Positions 35,308 through 47,519 of a stretch of 64,000 nucleotides of DNA are shown in pieces. The position numbers and the translations under genes were made by a program. Each line of letters starts with the position of its first letter. Positions within the stretch are counted from its first letter, which is position 1. The DNA lies in assembly GCF_001457695.1 (NCBI RefSeq), contig NZ_LN831025.1:496001-560000 (forward strand). The letters are read 5' to 3'. The DNA is from Campylobacter jejuni. Lineage in GTDB: Bacteria > Campylobacterota > Campylobacteria > Campylobacterales > Campylobacteraceae. Under the pieces are notes generated by a model. The model was not told the origin of the DNA. It saw only the letters and a list, made by a program, of their open reading frames with translations, and did no database searches.

Positions 35308-36510
35308 ATGCTTATAGTTCAAAAATATGGTGGAACAAGCGTTGGAACACTTGAGCGTATCGAAGCAGTAGCCAATAGGGTTATCCAAAGTGTGCAACAG
35401 GGTGATCAACTTGTTGTTGTAGTATCTGCAATGAGTGGGGTGACAAATACTCTTATCGAGCAAGCTGAATATTTTAGTAAAACTCCTAATGGTAAAGATA
35501 TGGATATGCTTTTAAGCAGTGGAGAGCGTGTAAGCTGTGCTTTACTTTCTATTGCTTTAAATGAAAAGGGTTATCCTGCTATATCATTTTCTGGGAGAAA
35601 AGCGGGAATTATTACAGATAGTGTTTTTACAAAGGCAAGAATTCATCATATTGATACAAAAGCGATAAAATCAGAACTTCAAAATGGTAAAATAGTCGTT
35701 ATAGCAGGTTTTCAAGGTGTAGATGAGGAAGGTAATGTAACTACCTTAGGGCGTGGTGGAAGCGACTTAAGTGCTGTGGCGGTAGCAGGTGCCTTAAATG
35801 CGGATTTGTGTGAAATTTATACCGATGTTAATGGGGTTTATACAACAGATCCAAGAATTGAACCAAAGGCAAAGAAATTGGATAAAATTTCTTATGAAGA
35901 AATGCTTGAACTTGCAAGTTTGGGTGCAAAAGTTTTGCAAAATCGCTCTGTAGAGCTTGCAAAAAAATTAAATGTTAACTTAGTAACTAGAAGTAGTTTT
36001 AACAATAACGAAGGAACAATGATAACAAAGGAAGATGGAATGGAACAAGCTTTAGTAAGTGGTATTGCTTTGGATAAAAATCAAGCAAGAGTGACTTTAA
36101 GAAATGTAGAAGATAAGCCTGGAATCGCAGCTGAAATTTTTTCTGTTTTGGCAAATGAAAATATTAATGTAGATATGATTATACAAAATGTTGGAGTTGA
36201 TGGCACTACAAATTTGGGTTTTACAGTTCCTCAAAATGAACTTGAATTAGCCAAAAATGCTATGCAAAAAATTTTAAGCTCAAAAACAACTATAGAAAGT
36301 GATAGTGCTGTAGTAAAAGTTTCTATAGTCGGCGTAGGCATGAAATCACATTCAGGAGTGGCAAGTAAAGCTTTTAAAGCTTTAGCTGATGAGGGGATTA
36401 ATATCGGTATGATTTCTACTAGTGAAATTAAAATTTCAATGATAGTTCATGAAAAATACGGAGAACTTGCAGTTAGAGCACTACATGAGTGCTACGGACT
36501 TGATAAATAA
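35308..36510 (+). CDS. lysC: Aspartate kinase
   Basis: 400 aa from ATG 35308; the frame extends upstream to 35284 but GAGAAAGG lies just before 35308. It phosphorylates aspartate for Lys, Thr, Met and diaminopimelate synthesis. VQKYGGTSVG and FQGVDEEGNVTTLGRGGSD define the kinase; two C-terminal ACT domains (from about 265) mediate feedback. Monofunctional, with no homoserine dehydrogenase fusion. Confidence 0.96.
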   Translation: MLIVQKYGGTSVGTLERIEAVANRVIQSVQQGDQLVVVVSAMSGVTNTLIEQAEYFSKTPNGKDMDMLLSSGERVSCALLSIALNEKGYPAISFSGRKAGIITDSVFTKARIHHIDTKAIKSELQNGKIVVIAGFQGVDEEGNVTTLGRGGSDLSAVAVAGALNADLCEIYTDVNGVYTTDPRIEPKAKKLDKISYEEMLELASLGAKVLQNRSVELAKKLNVNLVTRSSFNNNEGTMITKEDGMEQALVSGIALDKNQARVTLRNVEDKPGIAAEIFSVLANENINVDMIIQNVGVDGTTNLGFTVPQNELELAKNAMQKILSSKTTIESDSAVVKVSIVGVGMKSHSGVASKAFKALADEGINIGMISTSEIKISMIVHEKYGELAVRALHECYGLDK

Positions 36511-37047
36511 ATGAGTGATTTTTTAAGTTTTACTCTTGAAAATATTCGCAATGGCGGAGCTTTTATGGCATGGTTGGAGTCGCGTCGTTTAGAATGGGCT
36601 CCTTTGATGGCTGCAAGACTTAAATATCTTTTAGAGGGACGCACTTTTGTCTTAATGTGCGATGAACAAAGATCTTGGTATGAAGAGTATTTTTTAAAAA
36701 ATATAAATTCAAAAGCCGCTCGTCCTATGCTTCCTTTTGTGTCGTTAAATTCTTTATGCAAGAAGAAAGTACAAAGTTCAGAAGATATAGCTTTACTTAA
36801 TGACTTGCTTGACATTTCTTTTCCTAATGGTTATGTGTATTTTTATATAGGAAGTGCTTCTGATAATAAATCTTTAATCGCTAAATCAAGAGATGATAGT
36901 TTATTGTGGCTTTTTGATGAGCAGTTACAAGATAGTTTTTATTTAAATTCTAAAGATAAAGACTTGGATATCAAGCTTATTAGTTTATATCAACTTTTTG
37001 ATGTAAGTTTGGATGCAATATTATTTTCCAAGGTGCAATTAGGATAA
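36511..37047 (+). CDS. hobA: DnaA-binding initiation factor HobA
   Basis: 178 aa. It matches the epsilonproteobacterial HobA pattern: SRRLEWAPLMAARLKYLLEG, DEQRSWYEEYFLKNIN, DSLLWLFDEQL and a C-terminal LISLYQLFDVSLDAILFSKV. HobA binds DnaA domain I and promotes orisome assembly, playing the role of DiaA in E. coli. It starts directly after the lysC stop and precedes holB, so two replication genes are adjacent. Confidence 0.85.
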   Translation: MSDFLSFTLENIRNGGAFMAWLESRRLEWAPLMAARLKYLLEGRTFVLMCDEQRSWYEEYFLKNINSKAARPMLPFVSLNSLCKKKVQSSEDIALLNDLLDISFPNGYVYFYIGSASDNKSLIAKSRDDSLLWLFDEQLQDSFYLNSKDKDLDIKLISLYQLFDVSLDAILFSKVQLG

Positions 37048-37052
37048 ATATT

Positions 37053-37652
37053 TTGTTTATTAGTAAGATTATTATCAGCGAAGATTTTTTAGGTATTAAA
37101 GAAGAAATGATTAATAATTTTGGTATTAAAAAATTAAGATTTTTTATGCCACAAAATGAATTTTTACTTGATGATGCAAGAGCGGTTGAAAAAGAAAGCT
37201 ATATTGCAGAAACTGAAGAAAAAATTATTGTTTTAATGGCGGATTCTTATAGGATAGAAGCACAAAATTTTTTACTTAAACTTCTTGAAGAACCTCCAAA
37301 AAATATTAAATTTCTTATTGTGGTACCTTCTAAAAATTTACTTTTACCTACCATAAAATCGCGTCTTATTTGCGAAAAAAGAAAAGTTGAAAAGGAAGTT
37401 AAAAAACTTGATTTAGATCTTAAAAGAATGGATTTAAGAATGCTTTTTGATTTTTTGCAAAAAAATGAAAATTTGGATAAAAATGAACTTATGGATCAAA
37501 TCGCATTACTTGCTAAAGAATGTGTGAAATATAAAGATTTTAATGCTGAAGAATTAGAGTTTTTTTATGAAGGCTATGAGCTTGCAAAATTAAATTCTAA
37601 AAGTGGGGTACTTTTGGCTACTCTTTTGTTAAATTACTATACAAAGAAATAA
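37053..37652 (+). CDS. holB: DNA polymerase III delta-prime subunit
   Basis: 199 aa, short for HolB because the C-terminal clamp-loader collar domain is reduced, as is usual in this group. LLKLLEEPPKNIKFLIVVPS and LPTIKSRLICEKR are the diagnostic clamp-loader blocks including the Ser-Arg-Cys-like arginine-finger region (SRL here). The start is TTG at 37053, with AGGA 8 bases upstream. Confidence 0.88.
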   Translation: MFISKIIISEDFLGIKEEMINNFGIKKLRFFMPQNEFLLDDARAVEKESYIAETEEKIIVLMADSYRIEAQNFLLKLLEEPPKNIKFLIVVPSKNLLLPTIKSRLICEKRKVEKEVKKLDLDLKRMDLRMLFDFLQKNENLDKNELMDQIALLAKECVKYKDFNAEELEFFYEGYELAKLNSKSGVLLATLLLNYYTKK

Positions 37653-37653
37653 A

Positions 37654-38796
37654 ATGAAATTTTTTAAAATCAATCCAAATACCGATTTTAATTTGCTTTG
37701 TTCTTTCATAAATCCCCATAAAATGGGACAAAAGATTATGAGTGAAAAAACAAAAATTCATTTTATTTTTATCAAAGATATTTCCACTCCTGCAGCAAAT
37801 ATTTTAAAACAAGATGCTTTAAGAATAGGAGCTGAACTTATTACTCATAAAGAAGTAATTACTGCAAAAATCACTCATTCAAATGCACTTTTAATGGCAA
37901 GTAAAGAGCAAATTCAAAAGCTTATTGCTAAAGAAAAACTTCAAGATTTTGGACTTAAAAATTTGGCTCTTTTTTTACAAAAAGATTTTTTAAAACCAAA
38001 AAAAGCTGAGCTTATGGCAGTGATTAATGTCAATGAAGACAGTTTTAATGCAAAAAGTCGTGTGAGTGAAGAAGACTTTGAAAAAAGGCTTAATGACTTT
38101 CTTGCTTTAAAGCCTGCGTATATCGATATAGGTGCGGTTAGTTCAAGACCTGGGAGTGAGTATTGTGGCAAGGAAGAGGAATTTAAAAGACTGAAAAAAG
38201 TACTTGACTTAATTTATGAGAAAAATTATTACGAACAAGCAATTTTTAGTTTAGATAGTTTTGATGAATATTGTCTAGAATATGCTTTAAATAAGGGTTT
38301 TAAACTCATTAATGATATTACAAGTTTAAGAAATCTTAATCTAGCTAAACTTGCAAGTAAATATGAGGCAAAATATTGCTTAATGCACATGCAAAACAAT
38401 CCAAATAACATGCAAGATAATCCTTCTTATGAAGATTTGCTTGATGAGATGACTTTGTTTTTTAAAGAAAAACTTGAACTTTTAGAAAGTTTTGGAGTAA
38501 AAGAAAGTATTTTAGATGTAGGTATTGGTTTTGGAAAGAGTGCGGGGCATAATATGATTTTAATCAAACACTTAGAGCATTTTTTGCAATTTAATAAGCC
38601 TTTGCTTATAGGTGCGAGTCGCAAAAGTGTGATTAATGCGTATTTTCAAAGCGAGATTAAAGATCGTTTAGCAGGAACTTTGTATTTGCATTTAAAGGCT
38701 TTTGAAAATGGTGCCAGTATTATAAGAGTGCATGATTTATATGAACACAAACAACTTTTTGCTTTAGCGCAGGCAATGGATAATATAGGAGTTTAG
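37654..38796 (+). CDS. folP: Dihydropteroate synthase
   Basis: 380 aa, about 100 longer than the classical enzyme owing to an N-terminal extension typical of Campylobacter and Helicobacter. It condenses p-aminobenzoate with the dihydropterin pyrophosphate, and is the sulfonamide target. Active-site blocks: VINVNEDSF, DIGAVSSRPGS, LINDI and IGASRKS near residue 312. It abuts ligA with no gap. Confidence 0.94.
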   Translation: MKFFKINPNTDFNLLCSFINPHKMGQKIMSEKTKIHFIFIKDISTPAANILKQDALRIGAELITHKEVITAKITHSNALLMASKEQIQKLIAKEKLQDFGLKNLALFLQKDFLKPKKAELMAVINVNEDSFNAKSRVSEEDFEKRLNDFLALKPAYIDIGAVSSRPGSEYCGKEEEFKRLKKVLDLIYEKNYYEQAIFSLDSFDEYCLEYALNKGFKLINDITSLRNLNLAKLASKYEAKYCLMHMQNNPNNMQDNPSYEDLLDEMTLFFKEKLELLESFGVKESILDVGIGFGKSAGHNMILIKHLEHFLQFNKPLLIGASRKSVINAYFQSEIKDRLAGTLYLHLKAFENGASIIRVHDLYEHKQLFALAQAMDNIGV

Positions 38797-41721
<2,925 letters not shown>

Positions 41722-41725
<4 letters not shown>

Positions 41726-42483
41726 GATTTGATTTTTTTGTTTCAAAGCGTTTAAATATCAGTAGAAATAAAGCTTTAGAGCTTATAGAAAATGAAGAGA
41801 TTTTACTTAATGGTAAAAGTTTTAAAGCTTCTTTTGATGTGAAAAATTTTTTAGAAAATTTAAAAAAAACGCAAGATTTAAATCTTGAAGATATACTTTT
41901 AGCCAATGAGTTAAAATTGGATCTTTTAAGTGAAATTTATGTTTCAAGAGCAGCTTTGAAATTAAAAAATTTTTTAGAAGAAAATGATATTGAAATAAAA
42001 CATAAAAATTGTCTTGATATAGGATCTAGCACGGGTGGTTTTGTGCAAATTTTACTTGAAAATCAGGCTTTAAAAATCACTGCTCTTGATGTGGGTAGTA
42101 ATCAACTCCATTCAAGTTTAAGAGTAAATGAAAAAATTATCTTGCATGAAAATACAGATCTTAGAACCTTTAAAAGTGAAGAAAAATTTGAACTTGTTAC
42201 TTGTGATGTGAGTTTTATTTCTCTTATTAATTTACTTTATTATATTGATAATTTAGCTTTAAAGGAAATTATTTTACTTTTTAAACCTCAGTTTGAAGTG
42301 GGAAAAAATATCAAAAGAGATAAAAAAGGTGTTTTAAAAGATGATAAGGCAATCTTAAAGGCAAGAATGGATTTTGAAAAAGCATGTGCTAAATTGGGTT
42401 GGCTTTTAAAAAATACGCAAAAATCAAGCATTAAAGGAAAGGAAGGTAATGTTGAATATTTTTACTACTATATCAAAAATTAA
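41722..42483 (+). CDS. tlyA: TlyA-family 2'-O-methyltransferase (haemolysin-like)
   Basis: 253 aa. An N-terminal S4 RNA-binding domain (RFDFFVSKRLNISRNKALELIE) is followed by an FtsJ-like SAM fold (CLDIGSSTGGFVQILLE near residue 95). TlyA methylates 16S (and in longer forms 23S) rRNA and sets capreomycin sensitivity; it is also reported to affect adherence in C. jejuni. It overlaps ribF by 35 bases. Confidence 0.92.
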
Positions 42484-43303
42484 TATTACCTCTTTAGCCA
42501 TAGGTTGTTTTGATGGTATGCATTTAGGACATCTAAAACTTGTAAAATGTTTAGATGAGAATGGGGCTTTATTAGTTATTAATAAATTTAAGGGTCAATT
42601 TCTTTGTTCAAATCGTCAAAAAGAAGAAATTTCAGGAAAAAAAGTTATAGAAGTGGATTTTGAAAGTATAAAATCTTTAGATGGTAGAGATTTTTTAAGC
42701 TTTTTGAAAAAAGAATTTGTCAATTTAAAATTTATAGTGGTGGGATATGATTTTTCTTTTGGGAAAAATAGAGCTTATAATGCTAAAGATATTGAGTCTT
42801 TAAGTGGGATAAAAACTATAATAGTTGATGAATTTAGCATAGACGGAATAGGTGTTCATGCAAGTTTAGTTAAGGATTTTTTATCAAAAGCAAATTTGCA
42901 AAAAGCAAAAGAATTTTTAGGAAGAGATTATAGTATCAAAGGGAAGATGATTAAAGGACAAGGTTTGGGCTCTAAAGAACTTTTTGCGACTATAAATTTA
43001 GATTGTGAAGGTTATTTTTTACCTCAAAATGGTGTTTATGCTACTTTGTTAAAAAGTCAAAAAAAAACTTATAAAAGTGTGAGTTTTTTAGGTGTAAGAT
43101 CAAGCGATGAAAATTTTGCTATAGAAAGTCATATTTTAGAAGAATTAGGTGAAAATTTCACACAAGGGGAGTTTTTCGAACTCGAGTTTATATCTTTTCT
43201 AAGAGAGAATCAAAAATTTCAAGATCTAAAAAAACTTAAAAATCAAATTGCTAAAGACATAGAGCAAGCTAGAGAATTATTAAGGAAAAATGATGAAAGA
43301 TGA
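42449..43303 (+). CDS. ribF: Riboflavin kinase / FAD synthetase
   Basis: 284 aa. The N-terminal FAD synthetase (IGCFDGMHLGHLKL, the nucleotidyltransferase HxGH motif) and the C-terminal flavokinase (from about residue 165, with GKELFATINL-like GSKELFATINL and NGVYAT) give FMN then FAD. It starts inside tlyA and overlaps cmoA by 14 bases. Confidence 0.92.
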   Translation: MLNIFTTISKINITSLAIGCFDGMHLGHLKLVKCLDENGALLVINKFKGQFLCSNRQKEEISGKKVIEVDFESIKSLDGRDFLSFLKKEFVNLKFIVVGYDFSFGKNRAYNAKDIESLSGIKTIIVDEFSIDGIGVHASLVKDFLSKANLQKAKEFLGRDYSIKGKMIKGQGLGSKELFATINLDCEGYFLPQNGVYATLLKSQKKTYKSVSFLGVRSSDENFAIESHILEELGENFTQGEFFELEFISFLRENQKFQDLKKLKNQIAKDIEQARELLRKNDER

Positions 43304-44000
43304 ACTTTTTAAACAAAACCCTAAAAAACAATTTGAATTTGATAAAAGCGTGGCTAGTGTTTTTGACGATATGATCAATCGTTCTGTGCCATTTTATGGA
43401 GAAAATTTAGAACTTTGTGGCAATTTATTGGCTAAAATTTTACCTACAAATGCAAGTGTTTGTGATTTGGGCTGCTCAAGTGCTAATTTTTTGATTTTTT
43501 TGGCAAATTTAAGAAAGGATTTTAAACTTTTTGGCGTGGATAATTCTGCTTCTATGCTTGAAGTTGCAAAGTCAAAAGCTAAAGCTTATGGGCTTGATAT
43601 AAGTTTTTTTGAAGCTAATTTATGCGAATTTGATTTTTTTGTTTGTGATGTTTTTGTGGCAAATTATACCATGCAGTTTATTCGCCCTCCTAAAAGACAA
43701 GAATTGCTTGATAAAATTTATAAAAATTTAAATTCTAAAGGCATTTTGATTATGAGTGAAAAAATCCTTTATGAAGATGCTTTTTTGTCTAAAAATATCA
43801 TAGAACTTTATGCAGATTATAAAGAAAAACAAGGTTATTCTAAATTTGAAATTGCAGCTAAAAGAGAGGCTTTAGAAAATGTTTTAATTCCTTATAGTCA
43901 AAAAGAAAATTTAAATATGCTAGAAAAGGCAGGTTTTAAGAAAACAGAAAGTATTTTTAAATGGGCTAATTTTGAAACTTTCATAGCTTTTAAGGATTAG
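43290..44000 (+). CDS. cmoA: Carboxy-S-adenosyl-L-methionine synthase
   Basis: 236 aa. N-terminal FDKSVASVFDDMINRSVPFYGE, then SAM-fold CDLGCSSANFLIFL and VANYTMQFIRPPKRQ, match CmoA, which converts SAM and prephenate to carboxy-SAM for wobble uridine modification. AAGGAAAA precedes two consecutive ATGs (43290, 43293). It ends the long + strand operon and converges on the lipoprotein pair. Confidence 0.9.
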   Translation: MMKDELFKQNPKKQFEFDKSVASVFDDMINRSVPFYGENLELCGNLLAKILPTNASVCDLGCSSANFLIFLANLRKDFKLFGVDNSASMLEVAKSKAKAYGLDISFFEANLCEFDFFVCDVFVANYTMQFIRPPKRQELLDKIYKNLNSKGILIMSEKILYEDAFLSKNIIELYADYKEKQGYSKFEIAAKREALENVLIPYSQKENLNMLEKAGFKKTESIFKWANFETFIAFKD

Positions 44001-44016
44001 AAATATTTTCTTCTTC

Positions 44017-44205
44017 TCATTCATCTTTTGGAAAACCTACCTTATACGCATTAACACAATCTTGACTGATGATAGCTTTGTGTCTGCATTCTAAACTTCT
44101 TTTTTTCGCTTCTTCAGGGTGATTTTGATAATATTCTACACTTTTGGTTTGTTCGCATGCTGTAAAAAATATACCAATAAGGCCTAAAAAAAGAGTTATT
44201 TTCAT
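44017..44205 (-). CDS. EexN-like lipoprotein, short copy
   Basis: 62 aa. Lipoprotein signal with lipobox FFTAC (Cys at about 17), then VEYYQNHPEEAKKRSLECRH and ISQDCVNAYKVG. The YYxxHPxEAKxxxxEC pattern and second Cys are those of EexN-family lipoproteins, whose plasmid members block entry of related conjugative plasmids. It overlaps the longer upstream paralogue by 4 bases. Confidence 0.82.
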   Translation of the reverse strand: MKITLFLGLIGIFFTACEQTKSVEYYQNHPEEAKKRSLECRHKAIISQDCVNAYKVGFPKDE

Positions 44206-44642
44206 GGTAATTTTTCCTGTGTTATATTAACATCATCGCTAAAGATAAAACTTTGATTGTTTTCTGTTGTTTTGGAAGGATAAATTTCAGAAGGTGTTTT
44301 TGTTATAGGTGGTATTATAATACTTTCATTATTTTCTGAACTTTGGTTAATATCTTTTGTGGTTTTTTCTTTTTTTAAATCATTTTGTTTTAAAGCTTCT
44401 AATATCTGATTATCAGATTTTTTTGGTGTGTTTGGACTGTATTTACTCTCTTCATTTGTTGGCTTAACACCAACTTTTAATGCATTAATACAATCTTCGC
44501 TAAGAGTTCCGCTTTCTTTGCATTCTTTCGCTTTTTCTTTTGCTTCACTAGGATGATTTTTGTAGTAATTTTCTGTTTTGCTATTGCAAGCTGTTATATT
44601 AATAACTATTAAAATTGCAAGTAAAATACTTAGTCTTCGCAT
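44202..44642 (-). CDS. EexN-like lipoprotein, long copy
   Basis: 146 aa. Lipobox INITAC (Cys at about 19), the same core as its neighbour (YYKNHPSEAKEKAKECKES, LSEDCINALKVG), then a 90-residue Ser/Thr/Asn/Lys-rich tail without repeats or predicted fold. The two genes are tandem duplicates; the tail could extend through the periplasm. Function is inferred from family only. Confidence 0.82.
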   Translation of the reverse strand: MRRLSILLAILIVINITACNSKTENYYKNHPSEAKEKAKECKESGTLSEDCINALKVGVKPTNEESKYSPNTPKKSDNQILEALKQNDLKKEKTTKDINQSSENNESIIIPPITKTPSEIYPSKTTENNQSFIFSDDVNITQEKLP

Positions 44643-44700
44643 TTATCAATCTCCTAAAATTTTTTAATATCTTAGCAAACTTGTATAAAGCAACGATAAA

Positions 44701-45333
44701 TTATTTTTCTTCATTGTAAGAAAAAATAGGTAAAGACCATTGATATTTGATAGCTAAAAGCCTTGCAAAAACTCCTATAAAAAGAGTTAAAAGTGTGCAA
44801 ACTAGGGCATTAAGCTCAAGCCAAATTATTAGAGAATAATAGATTGCTCCTGCAATTATGGCAATTCCTGCATAAATTTCTTTTTGAAACACCAAGGGGA
44901 TTCTCATACATAAAATATCTCTTAAAATTCCACCAAAAACACCGGTAATTACAGCAGCAGCAACGGCTATGATAAAGCCATGGTTTTGATCTATGGCTAT
45001 TTGAGCTCCAAGTATGCTAAAAACAACAAGTCCTATAGCATCAAGAGTTAGAAATAAAGTTTCAAGTTTGGTTACTACGCGCGGAATTTTTGTGGCTACA
45101 AGGGCACAAAAACAGATTAAAATAATATATTCAGGATGTTTAACCCAAGTTAAAGGATAATGTCCTAAAAGCACATCTCGTATGCTTCCACCTCCAATTG
45201 CTGTTACGAGAGCAATAAAAATAACTCCAAAAAGATCCATTCTATGGCGTCCTGCAGCTAAAGCCCCTGTCATTCCTTCTGCGGAAATACCTATAATGTA
45301 AAGAGTGGTTATCGTAAGAGCATTTATCTCCAT
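44701..45333 (-). CDS. TRIC-type channel / UPF0126 membrane protein (YadS-like)
   Basis: 210 aa, seven hydrophobic segments in two pseudo-repeats, each with the family motif: [11 protein letters not shown] near residue 47 and GGILRDILC near 133. Bacterial relatives are trimeric cation channels (TRIC) or reported glycine transporters. It is separate from the nuclease gene by 10 bases. Confidence 0.88.
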   Translation of the reverse strand: MEINALTITTLYIIGISAEGMTGALAAGRHRMDLFGVIFIALVTAIGGGSIRDVLLGHYPLTWVKHPEYIILICFCALVATKIPRVVTKLETLFLTLDAIGLVVFSILGAQIAIDQNHGFIIAVAAAVITGVFGGILRDILCMRIPLVFQKEIYAGIAIIAGAIYYSLIIWLELNALVCTLLTLFIGVFARLLAIKYQWSLPIFSYNEEK

Positions 45334-45343
45334 AATTTATACC

Positions 45344-45994
45344 TTAAAATTTATCACAATTTATTTGATACTGTTTAATATTTTCATCATTTACTTCATG
45401 GTTTGGTACTTGATAGCATTCTTTAAATTTCGGAGTTTTAATAATTTTCACATAAAAACTTGGTATAGCAATACGGTTTTTAATGTATTGTGGTTCTTTA
45501 TTGTAAAGTACTAAATTTAAAACTTCGATACTTTGGAATTTGAAAGCCAAATTTCTTTCTCTTTGCTCGATTTCATTCCAAATTTTATTATTTATTTGTG
45601 CATTTTGCGGAGTAATATTACTCATTAAAAATACTGAATTTTGAGCAGCTTTACTAAAGCTAAAAGAAGCATTAGGTGCAGTGTGTCCTCGTGTGTAACC
45701 ACTGTTTTTATAATCACTCCAAGTAGTGCGGTATTTTTTAGGTATATTTGTATCATCTTCAAAGCGAGGGCGTTTTTTGATTTGTTTATCTTTTAAATTT
45801 GAAGCTTCTACTTTATAAGCAACGGCTTTTGTGCCTTTGAGTTTATAATCATAGCAATTTAGATAAAAAAACTTATCTAAGATTTGCGAGCAATTTATAT
45901 TGTTAAAATAAGAAGAAAAATCAGCACTAGGTTTGTAAGGTTCTAAGGCAAAAATATTAAGAGATATAGCGAGCAAAAAGATGAAAATTTTCAT
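45344..45994 (-). CDS. Secreted DNA/RNA non-specific endonuclease
   Basis: 216 aa. N-terminal signal (IFIFLLAISLNIFA). The beta-beta-alpha-metal nuclease core is GYTRGHTAPNASFSF (catalytic His, in place of DRGH) followed by MSNITPQNAQINNKIWNEIE with the metal-binding Asn. Likely periplasmic, degrading incoming or external nucleic acid; similar secreted nucleases limit natural transformation in Campylobacter. It overlaps nth by 4 bases. Confidence 0.88.
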   Translation of the reverse strand: MKIFIFLLAISLNIFALEPYKPSADFSSYFNNINCSQILDKFFYLNCYDYKLKGTKAVAYKVEASNLKDKQIKKRPRFEDDTNIPKKYRTTWSDYKNSGYTRGHTAPNASFSFSKAAQNSVFLMSNITPQNAQINNKIWNEIEQRERNLAFKFQSIEVLNLVLYNKEPQYIKNRIAIPSFYVKIIKTPKFKECYQVPNHEVNDENIKQYQINCDKF

Positions 45995-46617
45995 TTAAGT
46001 TCCTTATCTTTACTTTTGCAAAGATGATTTAAAAAACATTCTTTACATAAAGGTTTTTTAGCTTTACAGGTGTAGCGTCCAAAAAGAACCATGGCTTGAT
46101 GAAGATAGTTAAGATTGTCTTTAAATATGCCTGTTAAATCTTCTTCTGTAGCTTCTGGAGTTTTTGCCTTGCTAAGTCCTAAGCGGTGAGAAACTCTAAA
46201 AACATGAGTATCTACAGCCATGAAATTTGCTCCGCACCATTCTATTAAAACTACATGAGCGGTTTTTTGTCCTACGCCTGCTAAGGATTTTAAATTTTGT
46301 TCATCAAGGGGAATTTCTCCGTCAAAATTTTCACAAACTGCTTTTGCCATTTTTATAAGATTTTGTGCTTTATTATTAAAAAATGAACAAGTTTGTATAT
46401 AGGTTTTAAGACTTGATAAATTTGCATTTGCAAGGGATTTGATATCAGGATAAGCTTTAAAAAGATCAGGAGTGATGAGATTAACTCTTTTATCAGTGCA
46501 TTGGGCTGAAAGCATTACGCAGACTAAAAGCTCATATAAATTTGAAAATTTAAGCTCTGTTACAGGCTTGTCAAAATGTTTTAAAAAAAGTTCTTTGATT
46601 TCTAAATTTCTTTTCAT
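45991..46617 (-). CDS. nth: Endonuclease III
   Basis: 208 aa. The helix-hairpin-helix (LKSLAGVGQKTAHVVL) with catalytic Lys, catalytic Asp in VDTHVFRV, and a C-terminal 4Fe-4S loop C-x6-C-x2-C-x5-C (CKAKKPLCKECFLNHLC) are all present. It excises oxidised pyrimidines. Divergent from peb4. Confidence 0.96.
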   Translation of the reverse strand: MKRNLEIKELFLKHFDKPVTELKFSNLYELLVCVMLSAQCTDKRVNLITPDLFKAYPDIKSLANANLSSLKTYIQTCSFFNNKAQNLIKMAKAVCENFDGEIPLDEQNLKSLAGVGQKTAHVVLIEWCGANFMAVDTHVFRVSHRLGLSKAKTPEATEEDLTGIFKDNLNYLHQAMVLFGRYTCKAKKPLCKECFLNHLCKSKDKELK

Positions 46618-46656
46618 TTTTTAATTTTAGTTAATTAGCTTTAAACCAAGTTTAGA

Positions 46657-46662
46657 TATAAT
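46657..46662 (+). promoter_or_regulatory. Candidate -10 of peb4-fba
   Basis: TTTAGATATAATTG holds a perfect TATAAT, 35 bases before the peb4 ATG, within the divergent nth/peb4 gap. Confidence 0.6.
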
Positions 46663-46697
46663 TGATTTTATATACATTTTATTAAAAAGGAAACCTA

Positions 46698-47519
46698 ATG
46701 AGAAAATTTTCTTTAGTCGCAGCAGCTTTGATTGTAGGTGTAGCTTTAAATGTAAATGCAGCTACAGTAGCCACTGTTAATGGCAAGAGTATTAGTGATA
46801 CAGAAGTAAGTGAATTTTTTGCCCCTATGCTTAGAGGACAGGATTTTAAAACTTTGCCGGATAATCAAAAAAAAGCTCTTATTCAGCAATATATTATGCA
46901 AGATTTAATTTTGCAAGATGCTAAAAAACAAAATTTAGAAAAAGATCCTTTATACACAAAAGAACTTGATCGTGCAAAAGATGCAATACTTGTTAATGTT
47001 TATCAAGAGAAAATTTTAAATACTATTAAAATTGATGCGGCTAAAGTTAAAGCTTTTTATGATCAAAATAAAGACAAATATGTAAAACCTGCGAGAGTGC
47101 AAGCAAAACATATCTTAGTAGCGACAGAAAAAGAAGCTAAGGATATTATTAACGAACTTAAAGGTTTAAAAGGTAAAGAACTAGATGCTAAATTTAGTGA
47201 GCTTGCTAAAGAGAAATCAATTGATCCAGGTTCAAAAAACCAAGGTGGTGAGCTTGGTTGGTTTGATCAATCGACTATGGTAAAGCCTTTTACAGATGCT
47301 GCTTTTGCACTTAAAAATGGCACTATTACTACAACTCCAGTAAAAACGAATTTTGGCTATCATGTAATCTTAAAAGAAAATTCGCAGGCTAAAGGTCAAA
47401 TCAAATTTGATGAAGTAAAACAAGGTATTGAAAACGGACTTAAATTTGAAGAATTTAAAAAAGTTATCAATCAAAAAGGCCAAGATCTTTTAAATAGTGC
47501 TAAAGTGGAATATAAATAA
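46698..47519 (+). CDS. peb4: Periplasmic parvulin-type peptidyl-prolyl isomerase PEB4
   Basis: 273 aa. A signal peptide ending VNA-A and SurA-like N-terminal helices precede a parvulin domain (ARVQAKHILVATEKEA to FGYHVILKEN). It chaperones outer-membrane proteins and is a known C. jejuni antigen. AAAAAGGA precedes the ATG. The stop shares one base with the fba start. Confidence 0.95.
   Translation: MRKFSLVAAALIVGVALNVNAATVATVNGKSISDTEVSEFFAPMLRGQDFKTLPDNQKKALIQQYIMQDLILQDAKKQNLEKDPLYTKELDRAKDAILVNVYQEKILNTIKIDAAKVKAFYDQNKDKYVKPARVQAKHILVATEKEAKDIINELKGLKGKELDAKFSELAKEKSIDPGSKNQGGELGWFDQSTMVKPFTDAAFALKNGTITTTPVKTNFGYHVILKENSQAKGQIKFDEVKQGIENGLKFEEFKKVINQKGQDLLNSAKVEYK

Noticed and set aside
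37053-37652. holB as a truncated pseudogene
   Set aside because: Short length is normal in this lineage and the clamp-loader motifs are intact.
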